Below are positions 45,641-55,905 of a stretch of 64,000 nt of DNA, piece after piece. The position numbers and the translations under genes were made by a program. Position 1 is the stretch's first letter; each line of letters begins with the position of its first letter. Under the pieces are notes generated by a model. The model saw nothing but the letters and a program-made list of their open reading frames with translations, was not told the origin of the DNA and did no database searches. This DNA is from Polytrichum commune (Eukaryota; Streptophyta; Polytrichopsida; Polytrichales; Polytrichaceae): assembly GCA_950295325.1 (NCBI GenBank), contig OX485803.1, positions 35,169,554-35,233,553 of the forward strand, given 5' to 3'.

Positions 45641-47325
45641 GATTGATGTGAGAAGCATTAGTTTATCTACACATCAACTTAACATAGAAGCTAGTCAAGG
45701 CTAGTCCTAAACAACCTTACATTAGTACTTCTATAAACCATTACATTAGGTGTTTAGATTTTGTAGTGCAAGCCAAGTAGTTAAAGCATTAGTTTATCTA
45801 GAATTCCGTGTGGCCTCAAAGGCAATTGTACTTGTGATCAACCATTGAGGGAGTGTTTTTTTAACACTTATGTCCTTTTTGGGAGATTCAATCGCTTATA
45901 AGAAATGGATAAAATGGAGGACTCTAGCAAGGGCAAGTTGAAGGAAAGGATAATCAAAGGCCAAAGGAGAATATCCTTGAGAGTTTGTGTTGCCAAGGCC
46001 GCCGGTTGGACCCTAGAAAAGGCCAACGTGACCACGAGCCAAGAGGCTACTTCTAAATAAACAAAGTAATTCAAAATGACATGAATGCTTAATGATGTGA
46101 AGAGATCAATTTTCATGCTACATACACTACATGTGATTCCCAAGACCATCACCCGGACTAGGACGCTCAAGGGTGGTGGGTTTGGCCTCACAACCAACAA
46201 ATGTCAAATTGGTTGTTTGGATATTATAGAACTTAACAACTTAAGTTGTTGAAAAATTACATCAATAGTAAAAATATATAGTTGCAGTGTAAAACTCCAC
46301 ATCATAAGTAACACGAAATGTCATATTTAGCGTAGTAGACTTCAAAGAAGTTAGGTATCCGCACATCATCTCATCAGGATGGCTCATTAGGTTTGCTACT
46401 TACTACCTATGCAATACACGAGCATTGCATGTAATCAATGGGGCACAAAAACTTGTTTAAAACCAATGTTGGAAGGGTATACAAATGAATGCATGGTACC
46501 AATAATCAACAAAACTAATGGTAGCAAAGGATCTACATGTGGATATTAGAATTGTAATAGGTTGAGTCAAATATTGATATTTGATGGGTGTCTCAAGGTG
46601 GGAGAATCTTTGTATACTCAAGTTATTATTTGAGTCGATACCATTCTAAACCATATTGATACTCACATAATTTAAATCATGTATGAAGATTCTTTCACAC
46701 CTAGTATATACACATATATGATATTTAAGATTTGTAGATTCTCAAATATCCATACCCTACTAGTTTAAAAAAATGATACCCTCATTATAGATACTTGAAC
46801 AATATTAAACAAAACATGATGTTGGCTTGGTATTGTTTTGTTTTGTGTCATTCGGATATCTATGATGAGAAATACATATTTTGTGATACTAGTAGATTAA
46901 GGATGTTTGACTTGGGTGAGACTTGGATATATTTTTTTCTCTTTGATATCATTCAAATTTATAAACCATGCAAGAACCTTCATGTGTAGATAAAAATCGC
47001 CTGAATAGCAATATGATTTAAAATGGTATTAGCCAAATAATAATAACTTGGGTTAACAAATATTCTCTCAGCTTGAGATACCCACCAAATAACAATATCC
47101 GACTAGACTTATTACAAATTTGGTATGCACCGGTAGGCTCTTTGATAACCATAATTATTGTTGTTGAGTATTGAGACCATGCTTTCTCCTATATAGCCAT
47201 CCACCATAGGTTGCAACCCAATTACTAAGTTGCATGGGTGTACATGTCAAGTGAAGACCCAATTCCCTCTGCATAATATTGGCTGCCAGTGCCACCTATC
47301 GTGACAACTTGATAACAACTTGATA
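45641..47325. other. AT-rich stretch; dispersed repeat R6 at 46,203-46,350
   Basis: 46,203-46,350 (AATTGGTTGTTTGGATATTA and onward) matches 25,724-25,860 on the same strand. The 110-codon minus-strand ORF 45,868-46,200 and the plus-strand ORF 46,795-46,989 have no recognised motif. Confidence 0.45.
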
Positions 47326-47328
47326 CAA

Positions 47329-47830
47329 GGGCCACTTTACACACGAGAGTGAGGGCCCGTGACCAATGCACTAAAAGCGCTGTCATTGATGGAAAAGGCG
47401 GATCCGGTCCAAGTTCGCTTCACACTACGCTTGAGGGACCAACATAGTAGGTGAATGCAAGATGGATGTAAAGTCGACACGGATTCCTACATGGCATGAA
47501 ATGGGTCATGTTTCATCGTCACTTGGATTATTTTCAAAAGCCATCTCTTGGAGGTAGGCCTCACACAAAACCGGGAGACCATGGCACTTTGAACGCTCAC
47601 AACCGTTGATTTATTCTATTTTGTCATGTGTGAGGGCCCCCACGAATAGAAAGTCACTGAAATAGCATTTGGTTGAGGCCCGATCACATATGACTTCACA
47701 CTACACTTGAGGGTGCGTGATCACACTACTACATGATTTTGGAGGTGTGTTGGGACAGCCGTCGGACACTTTCCTTCTGGGCTCTCACGGTTTCATGGTC
47801 ACGGCTCTCGGCTCGTGTATGAAGTGGCCC
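47329..47830 (+). mobile_element. MITE family M1, copy E, complete
   Basis: 502 bp. The left end is GGGCCACTTTACACACGAGA; the right end, opposite strand, GGGCCACTTCATACACGAGC. Flanks CAA and TAA differ by one base. All interior family blocks are present. It lies about 690 bp from copy F in the same orientation. Confidence 0.85.
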
Positions 47831-47839
47831 TAAGTTCTA

Positions 47840-48515
47840 TTGTACCCTGTGGCGGACATCCGAGGTAAAGTTGCTGCTGCTGCTGCTGCTGAGTGCTGCT
47901 GGATCATGTTATTGATTCTAATTCCTGGTCGCTCAGTCAGTCTCAAACGGTCCAAGGCCCTCAATAAACTTTTGACCAACTTTTGGAGACCCTTAATATA
48001 TTATACAATTAACAAGCGACGCCTACATGGCATAATTCCACCTTGAAGCCAGCCCTTGTGCTGCAGAAAGCCAGCCAGCCAGCCAGCTGCTGCAAAAACA
48101 CCCTTCCCGATGGGGCACCATGACCCATAACTGGGCTGCACTAGCCTGAGGAAGCTCTCTCTCTACGGACACTCCCCACCCCGATTGAATTAAGGACTCG
48201 CTCGGTCTCGTCACTGGGCCGGGTCCTCGGTGGCCACGACGCTCGTATAATTAATAAACACCATAAGAGGGTATCTTATTATGCCTTAGCCCATCCCTCC
48301 CCCGTCAATTAACTCCAGAGCATGCGGTGCATGTGGGAAGGGAAGGGCCCCGGCCACGAGGGAGCCACCCACCCACCCACCCACTCTCTTGCTCACCAAT
48401 TAAGTGCCCTAGTTGACGCCCAGCTCACTCCCACAAATGACAAGTTGAAGGCGACAGAAATGAATCCACCGCCAAGCTCACCGCCCCCGGCCCGGGGAAG
48501 GGTTTGAGGGCACGA
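47840..48515. other. G/C-richer island between two M1 copies
   Basis: Contains (TGC)n at about 47,872-47,890, an AGCC tetranucleotide run near 48,068-48,087 and (CCCA)n at about 48,366-48,384. ORFs 47,840-48,046, 48,023-48,214 (minus) and 48,322-48,507 are shaped by those repeats. No product recognised. Confidence 0.35.
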
Positions 48516-48518
48516 TAA

Positions 48519-49049
48519 GGGGCCACTTCACACACGAGACTGAGTGCCCGTGACCGTTACATGGTCTCGAGCACTCTCGTTGGTGGAACAGGCGGAGCCG
48601 GTCCCAGTTCGCTGCGTCACACTACGCTTGAGGGACCGATGGAGTATGTGAATGCAAGATGGGATGTGAAGTCGACAAGGATGGATTCCTACATGGCATC
48701 GGATGGATCATGCTTCGTGGTCACTTGGACTATTGTTCAAAAAAATTGCCTCTTGGAGGTGGGATTAACACGAAACCGGGAGACCATGGCACTCTGGACG
48801 CTCACAACCGCTGGTTTATTTTATTTTATTTTATCATGTGTGAAGAGGACCCGCGTGATTAGGAATTCATTGAAATAGCATTTGGTTGAGGGCCCAGTCA
48901 CATAGGGCTTCACACTACACTTGAGGGCGCGTGATCACACACACTACTACATGATTTTGGAGGTGTGTTGGGACGGCCCTTGGACACTTTTTCTTTTGGG
49001 CTCTCACAATTTCATGGTCACGGCTCTTGGCTCATGTGCAAAGTGGCCC
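48519..49049 (+). mobile_element. MITE family M1, copy F, complete
   Basis: About 531 bp, the longest copy. The left end is GGGGCCACTTCACACACGAG after TAA; the right end, opposite strand, GGGCCACTTTGCACATGAGC, followed by AAA. It carries small insertions relative to copy A, including an extra TTTTATT repeat in the interior. ORFs 48,561-48,878 and 48,659-48,862 fall inside the MITE and are incidental. Confidence 0.85.
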
Positions 49050-49065
49050 AAAGTCAAGATCCTAG

Positions 49066-49238
49066 TGTTTCCAAGCCCCAGCCGGTTACATGTTGGCATC
49101 TTGCGGGTTTCCTTTATTAATTTGGGGTGTGATCTGTGGGTTCCTCAAAAATGATGGGTAATTATCCTGAAGTCTTGAACTTCAACCAGTTGTTCCTCAA
49201 ACTCAACCGGTTCATCTGCAACCAGTGGTCGGTTCTCC
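49066..49238 (-). repeat. Dispersed repeat R1, minus-strand copy
   Basis: The reverse complement aligns with 39,148-39,375 and 21,091-21,315. Landmarks are CCCCAGCCGGTTACATGTTG, TTGAACTTCAACCAGTTGTT and CCAGTGGTCGGTTCTCCC. It starts about 16 bp past MITE M1 copy F. Confidence 0.65.
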
Positions 49239-49365
49239 CGAGTCCCCAATGCATTGCCACAGCCTGCTCCCATTCAAGGATTTGCTTTGTAGGCAGGTAT
49301 ATAATGTATACCCAACACCGACACCTACTAGCCTCAAATCAACTCCTACAAATCTTACACAATAG

Positions 49366-50525
49366 AGTTATCCGCAAAATCTCTCAAAGAGGGATGAAAC
49401 CGCAGGCTTATCCTCCTTCAAGAACACTTTCTATCAAGAGCTCGTTATCTTGTTGTGTATCGGAGCTGTGGAAATTTTGGGACCTCCTCTTTCCACCTCT
49501 CAAATTTTGAGAGAATTTTAGGATTTAAAACAAGGTATGTGCTTAGGACCCGTTGTCCCGTATTCCATATCAACCTATGCAAGGCTAGCTTGGCCCACCC
49601 ATCCTAGTAGGACAAGCTAGAAAGCCAATTTTAATAGCTTGACACCACTCTTTGTGTATTATGATAATTTAAGCATCAGGGGCCATTCACGGTTGGGGTA
49701 CTACTTTTGGCCGTCTAACGGAAAACGGGCTTTTTTGGATAACTTCACATGCTTGGTATGCTTAGATTTGTATTGTGAAGCATATTTTGGATCATACCTA
49801 CATTTCATACTCCATATCGTGTACACTGACAAAGTTAATTTAGAAGGAATAGGGTCATCTAAGATATCCTTTTGATTCCTTAAAGGACATTCAGGAGTGT
49901 TGTCTTAATTGTTCACCTTAGGATCAAGGAATAAAAAGGACAACAAGAATCAATCGAAAAGATCCCAAATTTTTTCCTCACACTCATCGTTCAAATGTGT
50001 ACCAATAGAACCAAATATGTATTGAATAGCAATTGCGCCCAACTTTACATGTGGCACCAAACATGTCCAAATATACATATACTCATGGCCACACGTAAAA
50101 GGAACGTCTAGTATTAGAATTGGACAAAAAAAATTATATGAATGGACACATGACACTTTTACCAAGGTACCAAGATACATAACAAGAAATAATTGACCAC
50201 CAATGCACACCTAAATAGCAAAAAAATGCCACTGATGTGGCCTAGGGTTTAGGGTTTAGGGTGATTATTAAATAATAATAAAAATCTTTCTTGATAAAGC
50301 TTATGAACTATCTACTTATTTATGTAAAATTTATTGCTCAAATAATAGTAAATCATGATAAAAACCGAGATCAATGCGAGAAAGTCCTTAAGTCCTTTGT
50401 CCCAAAAGTAGTACCCCAACCGTGAATGGCCCCATCACGAAAACTTGGGCGACTTTGAATTAAGTCTCGTGAATACATGGATTGGAACTAAACCCATGGT
50501 TTCATCTACATTAGTTTACAAATAA
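49366..50525 (+). repeat. Dispersed repeat R2 copy, interrupted by a 755-bp element
   Basis: R2 runs from ATCTCTCAAAGAGGGATGAA to GATAATTTAAGCATCA at 49,678. It resumes at 50,434 with ATCACGAAAACTTGGGCGAC and continues to ACATTAGTTTACAAATAACT. The outer parts match the uninterrupted copies at 21,331-21,735 and 36,641-37,035 on both sides of the break. Confidence 0.75.
49679..50433. mobile_element. DNA transposon-like element with 32-bp perfect terminal inverted repeats
   Basis: 755 bp. The first 32 bp (starting GGGGCCATTCACGGTTGGGG) and the last 32 bp are perfect reverse complements. ATCA is present on both sides (49,675-49,678 and 50,434-50,437), a probable 3-4-bp target duplication. Two other R2 copies show the unoccupied site. 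The interior has a 78-codon plus-strand ORF (beginning upstream of the element) and an 86-codon minus-strand ORF (49,950-50,210), neither transposase-like, and a telomere-like AGGGTTTAGGGTTTAGGGT at 50,244-50,262. It is a non-autonomous element. The superfamily is uncertain because TCA/ATCA is not the canonical TWA. Confidence 0.85.
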
Positions 50526-50529
50526 CTAG

Positions 50530-52440
50530 ACTAATATGTGCATGCTGATGGTGAGCATGTACATATTCAAATTCTCTAATATAGGTGTTGGTATTAGGTC
50601 ACCTAAAAATGCAACTTTATGACTTTTGATGTGTTTTTTAATGCATTGGAATCCTTTTAATCTTGCAAACAAGGGAATGTTCACCCTCAATTATTATATC
50701 AATAGAAACTATGCTCATGGTGCTTCTTATGTCAATTTTAGGTGTGTTGACCTTATGTCTTCCTGAAGGGTTATATGTTGCAACTTTGGTGCAAGTAAGC
50801 TTAAAGCGGTCGTGATAGCCTACTACGAATTTGCAAAACAAATGACCAATCTCCAAATATTTTCCAAGGTTTGAGTTACTAAATATGGACAGAGAATTTG
50901 TTAAAAAAATAAAATGCATATGGGAGTATAGTTTAAGATGTAAAACAAAGAATTGAGAGAAGAAAACTAGAAGTATATGATGGAAACCCTAATCAATCAA
51001 AAAGACGTTGGAAAGCATTGCAATTGAAACGTCACTGTAACTGTGTATTTCTCACAAATGACACAATACAGATGTAACAAAATGTGTTTACAAAAAAAAT
51101 TAAGACCAAACCTGCCCATGATTCGTCAAACGATGTGAAGAGGTTACTTCCTGTGGTCACTCCATAGAAATACATCGGTTTCTTACCAATGTGTCTGGAC
51201 AAGCCATGTAAAAACAAACAATGCTAAAAACATCCCAAGAAGCGGCCGTACCTACCTTATGTATGTAAGTGCACGATCTACTTTGCCTGCTCCCATTTAT
51301 GTCGTAAGATCAGCCAATAGAACATGTAGAAATAAGTAATTCCGAGTTTAAACCAACTTTAATCTTTGCTTGAAGTGGCTAAACTTGCAACTCATCAACA
51401 CAGATTGATGATCTCTTGATAATAAGGTTGTGTGTATAATGGAAGAAGCCTCACATCCCACTTCGTAGAGAGATTCATTTTGGTATCTGAGATTGCCAAT
51501 TTGATGCAGGTCCACTCAAAGCTTAAGAAAGGTGACCCAGTTAGCAACGAACGTGAGCTCCCACCCGCCCGCCTGCCCCCATCATCGCATCTACAACAGT
51601 AGTGAATGATGAAGCTCATCATGTGCTGCCTTCAAGTTGGTCAAGAGTCCACAAATCTGCCAAACTGTGGTGAGCCTGGTATTGTCCTCGTGGGGGTCTG
51701 GCCAGGAGAAAGAAATTTATTATAGTTTATGGGATCTCACCACCCACCGGTGTCCCCACACACAGGCACCTCAGTTAACTTGGGACATGAGCGAGCACAT
51801 GCGACAACAGGTGTTTTTTAAATTGCCTAGCAGAAACGTTTGCATTCTTCTGTGGACCTACAATCTAACTACCCAAAGAGAAAATTATAGAGAGCAAGAG
51901 TAGTTTTTTGTTTGTTTGCCCCATGGCCCATCCGATCCGGGTCGGGTCTTCCTTCGCTAATGCACAATCTCCAGTCCAAAGGCCCACATTTGCCAACATC
52001 ACATGCCTAGGGGGTATCCTCTTTAACATGCTTAGGGTTCGTAGAATTGGGCGAAGCTGGCCTTCAATGTTGCTGATGGATCTCCACATTGTAATTTTGT
52101 TTGGTAGCAAGTGATTGGTTTCTTAGGTTTGCAGTTGACTGGTTGAATTTTTGGCATTTCTTGCTTATACTCGATGGATATTTGGGCAATTGGATGTGTT
52201 CAATGCTAGCAAGGACGGGAGACTTGTGATTTGATGCCGGTTTTGGCACTAATGTAGAGTCTAATGAGCTCAATTTCCTTAATCCAAGTATGAATTTTCC
52301 TGTATCCTAGACTTTGTGCAAATGTTGTGTACATTAGGAATGCTCCGCCTCATTCTCACTCCCATCTCTTTCTTCATTGCTTGGCTTAGGGTTTTTTCAC
52401 ATGGCGGCCTTGTTGGAACAATAGATGTGAGGCATACCAA
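50530..52440. other. Anonymous stretch with a possible minus-strand exon near 51,030-51,220
   Basis: On the minus strand 51,032-51,217 reads as ordinary protein (segment KKPMYFYGVTTGSNLFTSFD), and GTAAGAAACC near 51,190 could be a donor site. I know no family match. ORFs at 50,638-50,919, 51,395-51,622, 51,637-51,903 and 51,865-52,114 are equally anonymous and overlap on both strands. Confidence 0.3.
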
Positions 52441-52443
52441 AAA

Positions 52444-52603
52444 CACCATATTCGAAATTTTGGGAGATTTCCAGTCTCCCAATTTGATGACAGTTTAGGT
52501 GGAGTCGACCTAAAATGTACCCAGTGGGTACATTTTAGGTCGACTCAACCTAAACTGTATTTTCCCAAAATCATGGAATTTTCCCAAAATTTCGAATATG
52601 GTG
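52444..52603. repeat. 160-bp two-stem hairpin with a 1-nt loop
   Basis: The outer arms (52,444-52,465 and 52,582-52,603) are perfect 22-bp inverted repeats beginning CACCATATTCGAAATTTTGG. The inner arms (52,490-52,523 and 52,525-52,558) are 34-bp inverted repeats with one mismatch, centred on a single G at 52,524, with GTCGACCTAAAATGTACCCA at the top of the left arm. The two stems are separated by unequal spacers. It lies about 350 bp upstream of the hAT-like remnant. It could be a small foldback transposon or a hairpin RNA precursor; the sequence alone does not decide. Confidence 0.8.
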
Positions 52604-52944
52604 TTCAAAGTTGAGTTTGATCTCAATCTTGGAATTTGTGATGCTGATCATCAATCTAGTGCTAGGCTTTGCCGTGGGTTGTTGTTTCTCCCGAATTGGT
52701 GGCTTGGGTGGTTTGGTTGTGTAACCTTTGGTTAGATTGTCCAACCCTTGGCTTGTGCATTTCAAGTGTTCACATGGTTCCTAGTCTTGTTGTCTCAAAG
52801 GGTTTCCCTACAAGGCCTTGTTTGGCTCATCTTTGCATGTTGTTGAAGAGGTTGTTGTTATTTCACCAGATGATATGAATGTGGGCAATCGAGAGGGATG
52901 TGAAGGTCAACTTGCAATGCATTGATGTAATCTCAGGTTGAGGG

Positions 52945-55060
52945 CAAAGGAATATGATTAAAATTGACACTTTCAGGATGTATGGAGCAAGGTTCTCTTG
53001 GCTAGAGTTAGTTGTGGGAGAAAATGGAGAAATCACTCGTGTCAAATGTATAGTCTACAATAGGATTGAAGGGAGAGAAAATTTGTTGGCCCCCAATATC
53101 GATTTCCTCCTAATACATGCACAAAGGAGGAAGGCCACACATGAAGGGCATGGTGTGCATGTGGGTCAACTTTTCCAAAATAATGATTGTCAACATATGA
53201 AAAATGAGAGGTTGTACACAATGAAGCACATAAACATAGTTTTGAATCAATTTGTTGCAAGTTCTATTGTGGAATCCAACATGAAAAATGCAATTTTTTG
53301 TGTTGTTTCACTTGCTAACCATGAGGAAACCCATTACTGATTATGTGAACATGAGAATGTTGTTTGAGTACACGAAGATCAAGAATCTACATGTGTTCCA
53401 CTGGTCAGATTCCTTTGCCTAGAAATTGGTAGAGACCATGGAGAGGGTCATCCTACATGCAACCAGGTATGCCATGAGCGAGGACAAAGTCTTGTCTTTA
53501 AGGTGTGATGAGGTGAAACATCTTGTGACAATCGGAAATGGGTCTTTGTCACTGGATACATCGTGCAAGATTGGGGTAGGGTGCCCATCTACTTGCACTT
53601 GAGTGTGTGATGGAAGGAGCATCATTAGATCATCTAACCAATGTGTTGACTAAACACAATGGAGACCATTGGTGATATGAAGGAAGATATAATATGTCAA
53701 CGCTTCATTAGCTTTGGTGTTGATGGAGCAAGCACCCTCCAAGGTTGTTGAAATGGGGTTTTAGTCCAACTATAGGAGAAATATGCTCCTCACATAGTGG
53801 GTGTGCAGTGCTTTGCACGCCCCACCAATTTACTAGTGCAAGCCATGTCAAAGCAATCGATACTAGTAAAGATTGAGGATTTGTTTGGGGGCCTCTATTC
53901 TTTCTTTGCTCACATGCCCAAACAACATTTGGAATTCACACAACTTGCACAAACCTTGGACTCTAAGGTATTTAAGATACTTTGAAATTTTAAAACTAGA
54001 TGAGTATCTATGTTATTTCCTTGAAATGAGTACTAGATGAGTACCAAGCTTTTGTTGAGAAGATGGCTTTGAAGAAGGATGACTTGCCATCAATAGCTGC
54101 TAATTTTGAGAGGAGGTCTTCCTTGGGTTCTCAAGAATGGTCCCCCTCTTGGAGGCAATATGTATCCTCAATAAGTGTGTCTAGGCAAGAGATTGCTATG
54201 TTGTAGACTTCATCACTAATGTCGGTCTTTGCAAAGGTGACTTGCACAAGATGTATGTTGATATGCACACAATGTATGAAGGCCCATAGGTTGAGGTTTT
54301 TTAGAATGTTAATTTGGGCGATTATGATGTGGTCCAGCAAGTGTGAATGCCAAACTTGGAAAGTGTTGATGAGCATTTGGCTTTTAGAATGGGCGATCAG
54401 GTACACCACATGAAAACCTACCATATCCATATTGGAATGTGAATAAATGTGATTAAGGGGAATTTCATCTATGTCCAAATGCATGTGCACCATGAGTGCT
54501 TAGTGGCGGCCCAGTTTTTGATAACCGAGCTCACTATACGGTTCCCAAACTTTGAGATATTGTCAGCCCTTGGCATCTTCTGTCCAAGCTATTGGGATAG
54601 TGATACCTTTGTGTGCACATTTCCACATGACCTCAATACTCTATGGAAAACCAAAGATATTCAAACCTCTTGATAATGAGAGGTGAAGTATTCTAGTGTT
54701 GGACACTCGCAAACTAGATGCACATGCATCATACTTCAAACTAACCATGACCAACAATGCAAAGTGGGCATTGGAGCTACCTATCTTGGAGAAATCCTTG
54801 TCTAAACATGAACTGTGTCATTGTTGATCGTTGCTTCAAGTATCTGAAAGTGGCCAACATTGCAATAATACATGTTCTTGGGATCATTGAGGATGAGAGA
54901 ACATCCTTTACCTTGGATTTCTTGAAGTCGAAGTTGCGCAACAAGCTAACCCCCCATGTGGACATGTGTGTGAGAACGTTTGCCCAATAGTGGCACTTGA
55001 AATCTGAACAATATAAATAGTGGTGGGCCCATATCACTTGGCATCTATAGCAATTTTTTG
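52945..55060 (+). pseudogene. hAT-like transposase-derived pseudogene (plant ZMYM/ZNF862-like type)
   Basis: Blocks occur in the order of a plant hAT-related transposase but in shifting frames. N-terminal zinc-finger-like block (52,954-53,330): MYGARFSWLELVVGENG, then HAQRRKATHEG and HMKNERLY. Next, a C-D-E-V box near 53,505 and DNRKWVFVTGYIVQDWGRVP near 53,530, the start of the RNase H-like fold. FGVDGASTLQG follows near 53,715, then ARPTNLLVQ and KQHLEFTQLAQ (53,797-53,985). RDCYVVDFITNVGLCKGDLH lies near 54,190, and TELTIRFPNFEILSALGIF (54,449-54,673). The hAT C-terminal dimerisation block (54,757-54,990) has EDERTSFTLDFLKSKLRNKL. Stops (for example TAG at 53,420) and several frameshifts make it non-coding. 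No terminal repeats or 8-bp duplication were found. Minus-strand ORFs at 54,131-54,493 and 54,777-55,259 are shadows. Confidence 0.85.
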
Positions 55061-55221
55061 GGATGCTAGACATATTTATGGTTGTGACATTGTTCACTTG
55101 TATGTGGTAGATTTTGATGTCTTGAGTGCAAAGAAACCACTTCAAATGTGTTGCATGGTGAGGGCGTAGCCCATGTGGAGGTGTAACTGTCATTTTAGTA
55201 GGAGTAATTGTTATTATAACA

Positions 55222-55905
55222 TGTGAGCCCAAATTGATGCCCACATGTGTTGTTAACACTTGTAAAACATTACAAATGGTGTTTTGTTGATTTATGATTA
55301 TTCACAAAAATATAAAAAGAGTGAAGTTTGAAGAAAGCTAAGTTTGAAGCATTAGGCTTGTGTGGAGTGGATTTAAGTAGTTTGAGGACATACCTTGGTA
55401 AAGTGTGGTAGGTAGAAAACCAAGGTTAGTTAAATGTTTGAATTAGGATTTTTTTTTATCATTTGAGGGAGGAAAGCTTAGGAGATAAGATGAGAGCCTA
55501 CAAAGTAGGAGGATATTTCGAAGGCTTATCGTGAGCCTTGAGGGTGCTCACCCCCTCAAATTCACTATATAATTCCTCATTCTTCCTTCACTTATCCTCT
55601 CTTTTCTTTGTGCTCCTTGGCACCCCACGTGTATAAGTGTGGGTGTATGGAAGCAAGATAGGAGTACATGTGTGTGCATGGTTTTGAAGTTAGGAGCCAA
55701 TGCTAGTTAGCCTTGAAGAAGGTTTGACCTCTTGTTAGTATTAGTTTGGATGTGAATGATTTTAAGATAATTTATGGCTTCAAGTTGTAGTATTTGAGTT
55801 CATATTTCTTGGGTATATGTGTTTGCTAAGTGTCATCATAACTATTCCACTCGGGCTAGGAGGAAATCGAAGGGTGGAGTACTTTTGGTGACACGTTGCC
55901 GGAAC
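55222..55905 (+). mobile_element. LTR-like fragment 3 with TATA-like and primer-site-like sequences
   Basis: Opens TGTGAGCCCAAATTGATGCC and shares TATGATTATTCACAAAA... AAAAAGAGTGAAGT (about 55,292) with the 44,797 fragment. A CTATATAATTCC TATA-like block lies at 55,565-55,575, before a CT-rich tract and CCCACGTGTATAAGTGTGGG. At 55,886-55,905, TGGTGACACGTTGCCGGAAC resembles the tRNA-Asp-type primer site of plant Ty3/gypsy elements (usual form TGGCGCCGTTGCCGGGGA). An LTR of roughly 660 bp with the primer site behind it fits, but no CA end or 5-bp target duplication was fixed. Confidence 0.5.
55566..55572 (+). promoter_or_regulatory. TATA-like box of the LTR-like fragment
   Basis: TATATAA at 55,566 is followed 20-50 bp later by a CT-rich tract, the usual layout of an LTR promoter. 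Call made from position and motif only. Confidence 0.3.

Noticed and set aside
48561-48878. 105-codon plus-strand ORF
   Set aside because: It lies inside MITE M1 copy F; other M1 copies do not keep the frame open.
54131-54493. 120-codon minus-strand ORF, and another at 54,777-55,259 (160 codons)
   Set aside because: Both lie antisense to the hAT-like remnant, whose sense-strand blocks are clearly recognisable. They are shadows.
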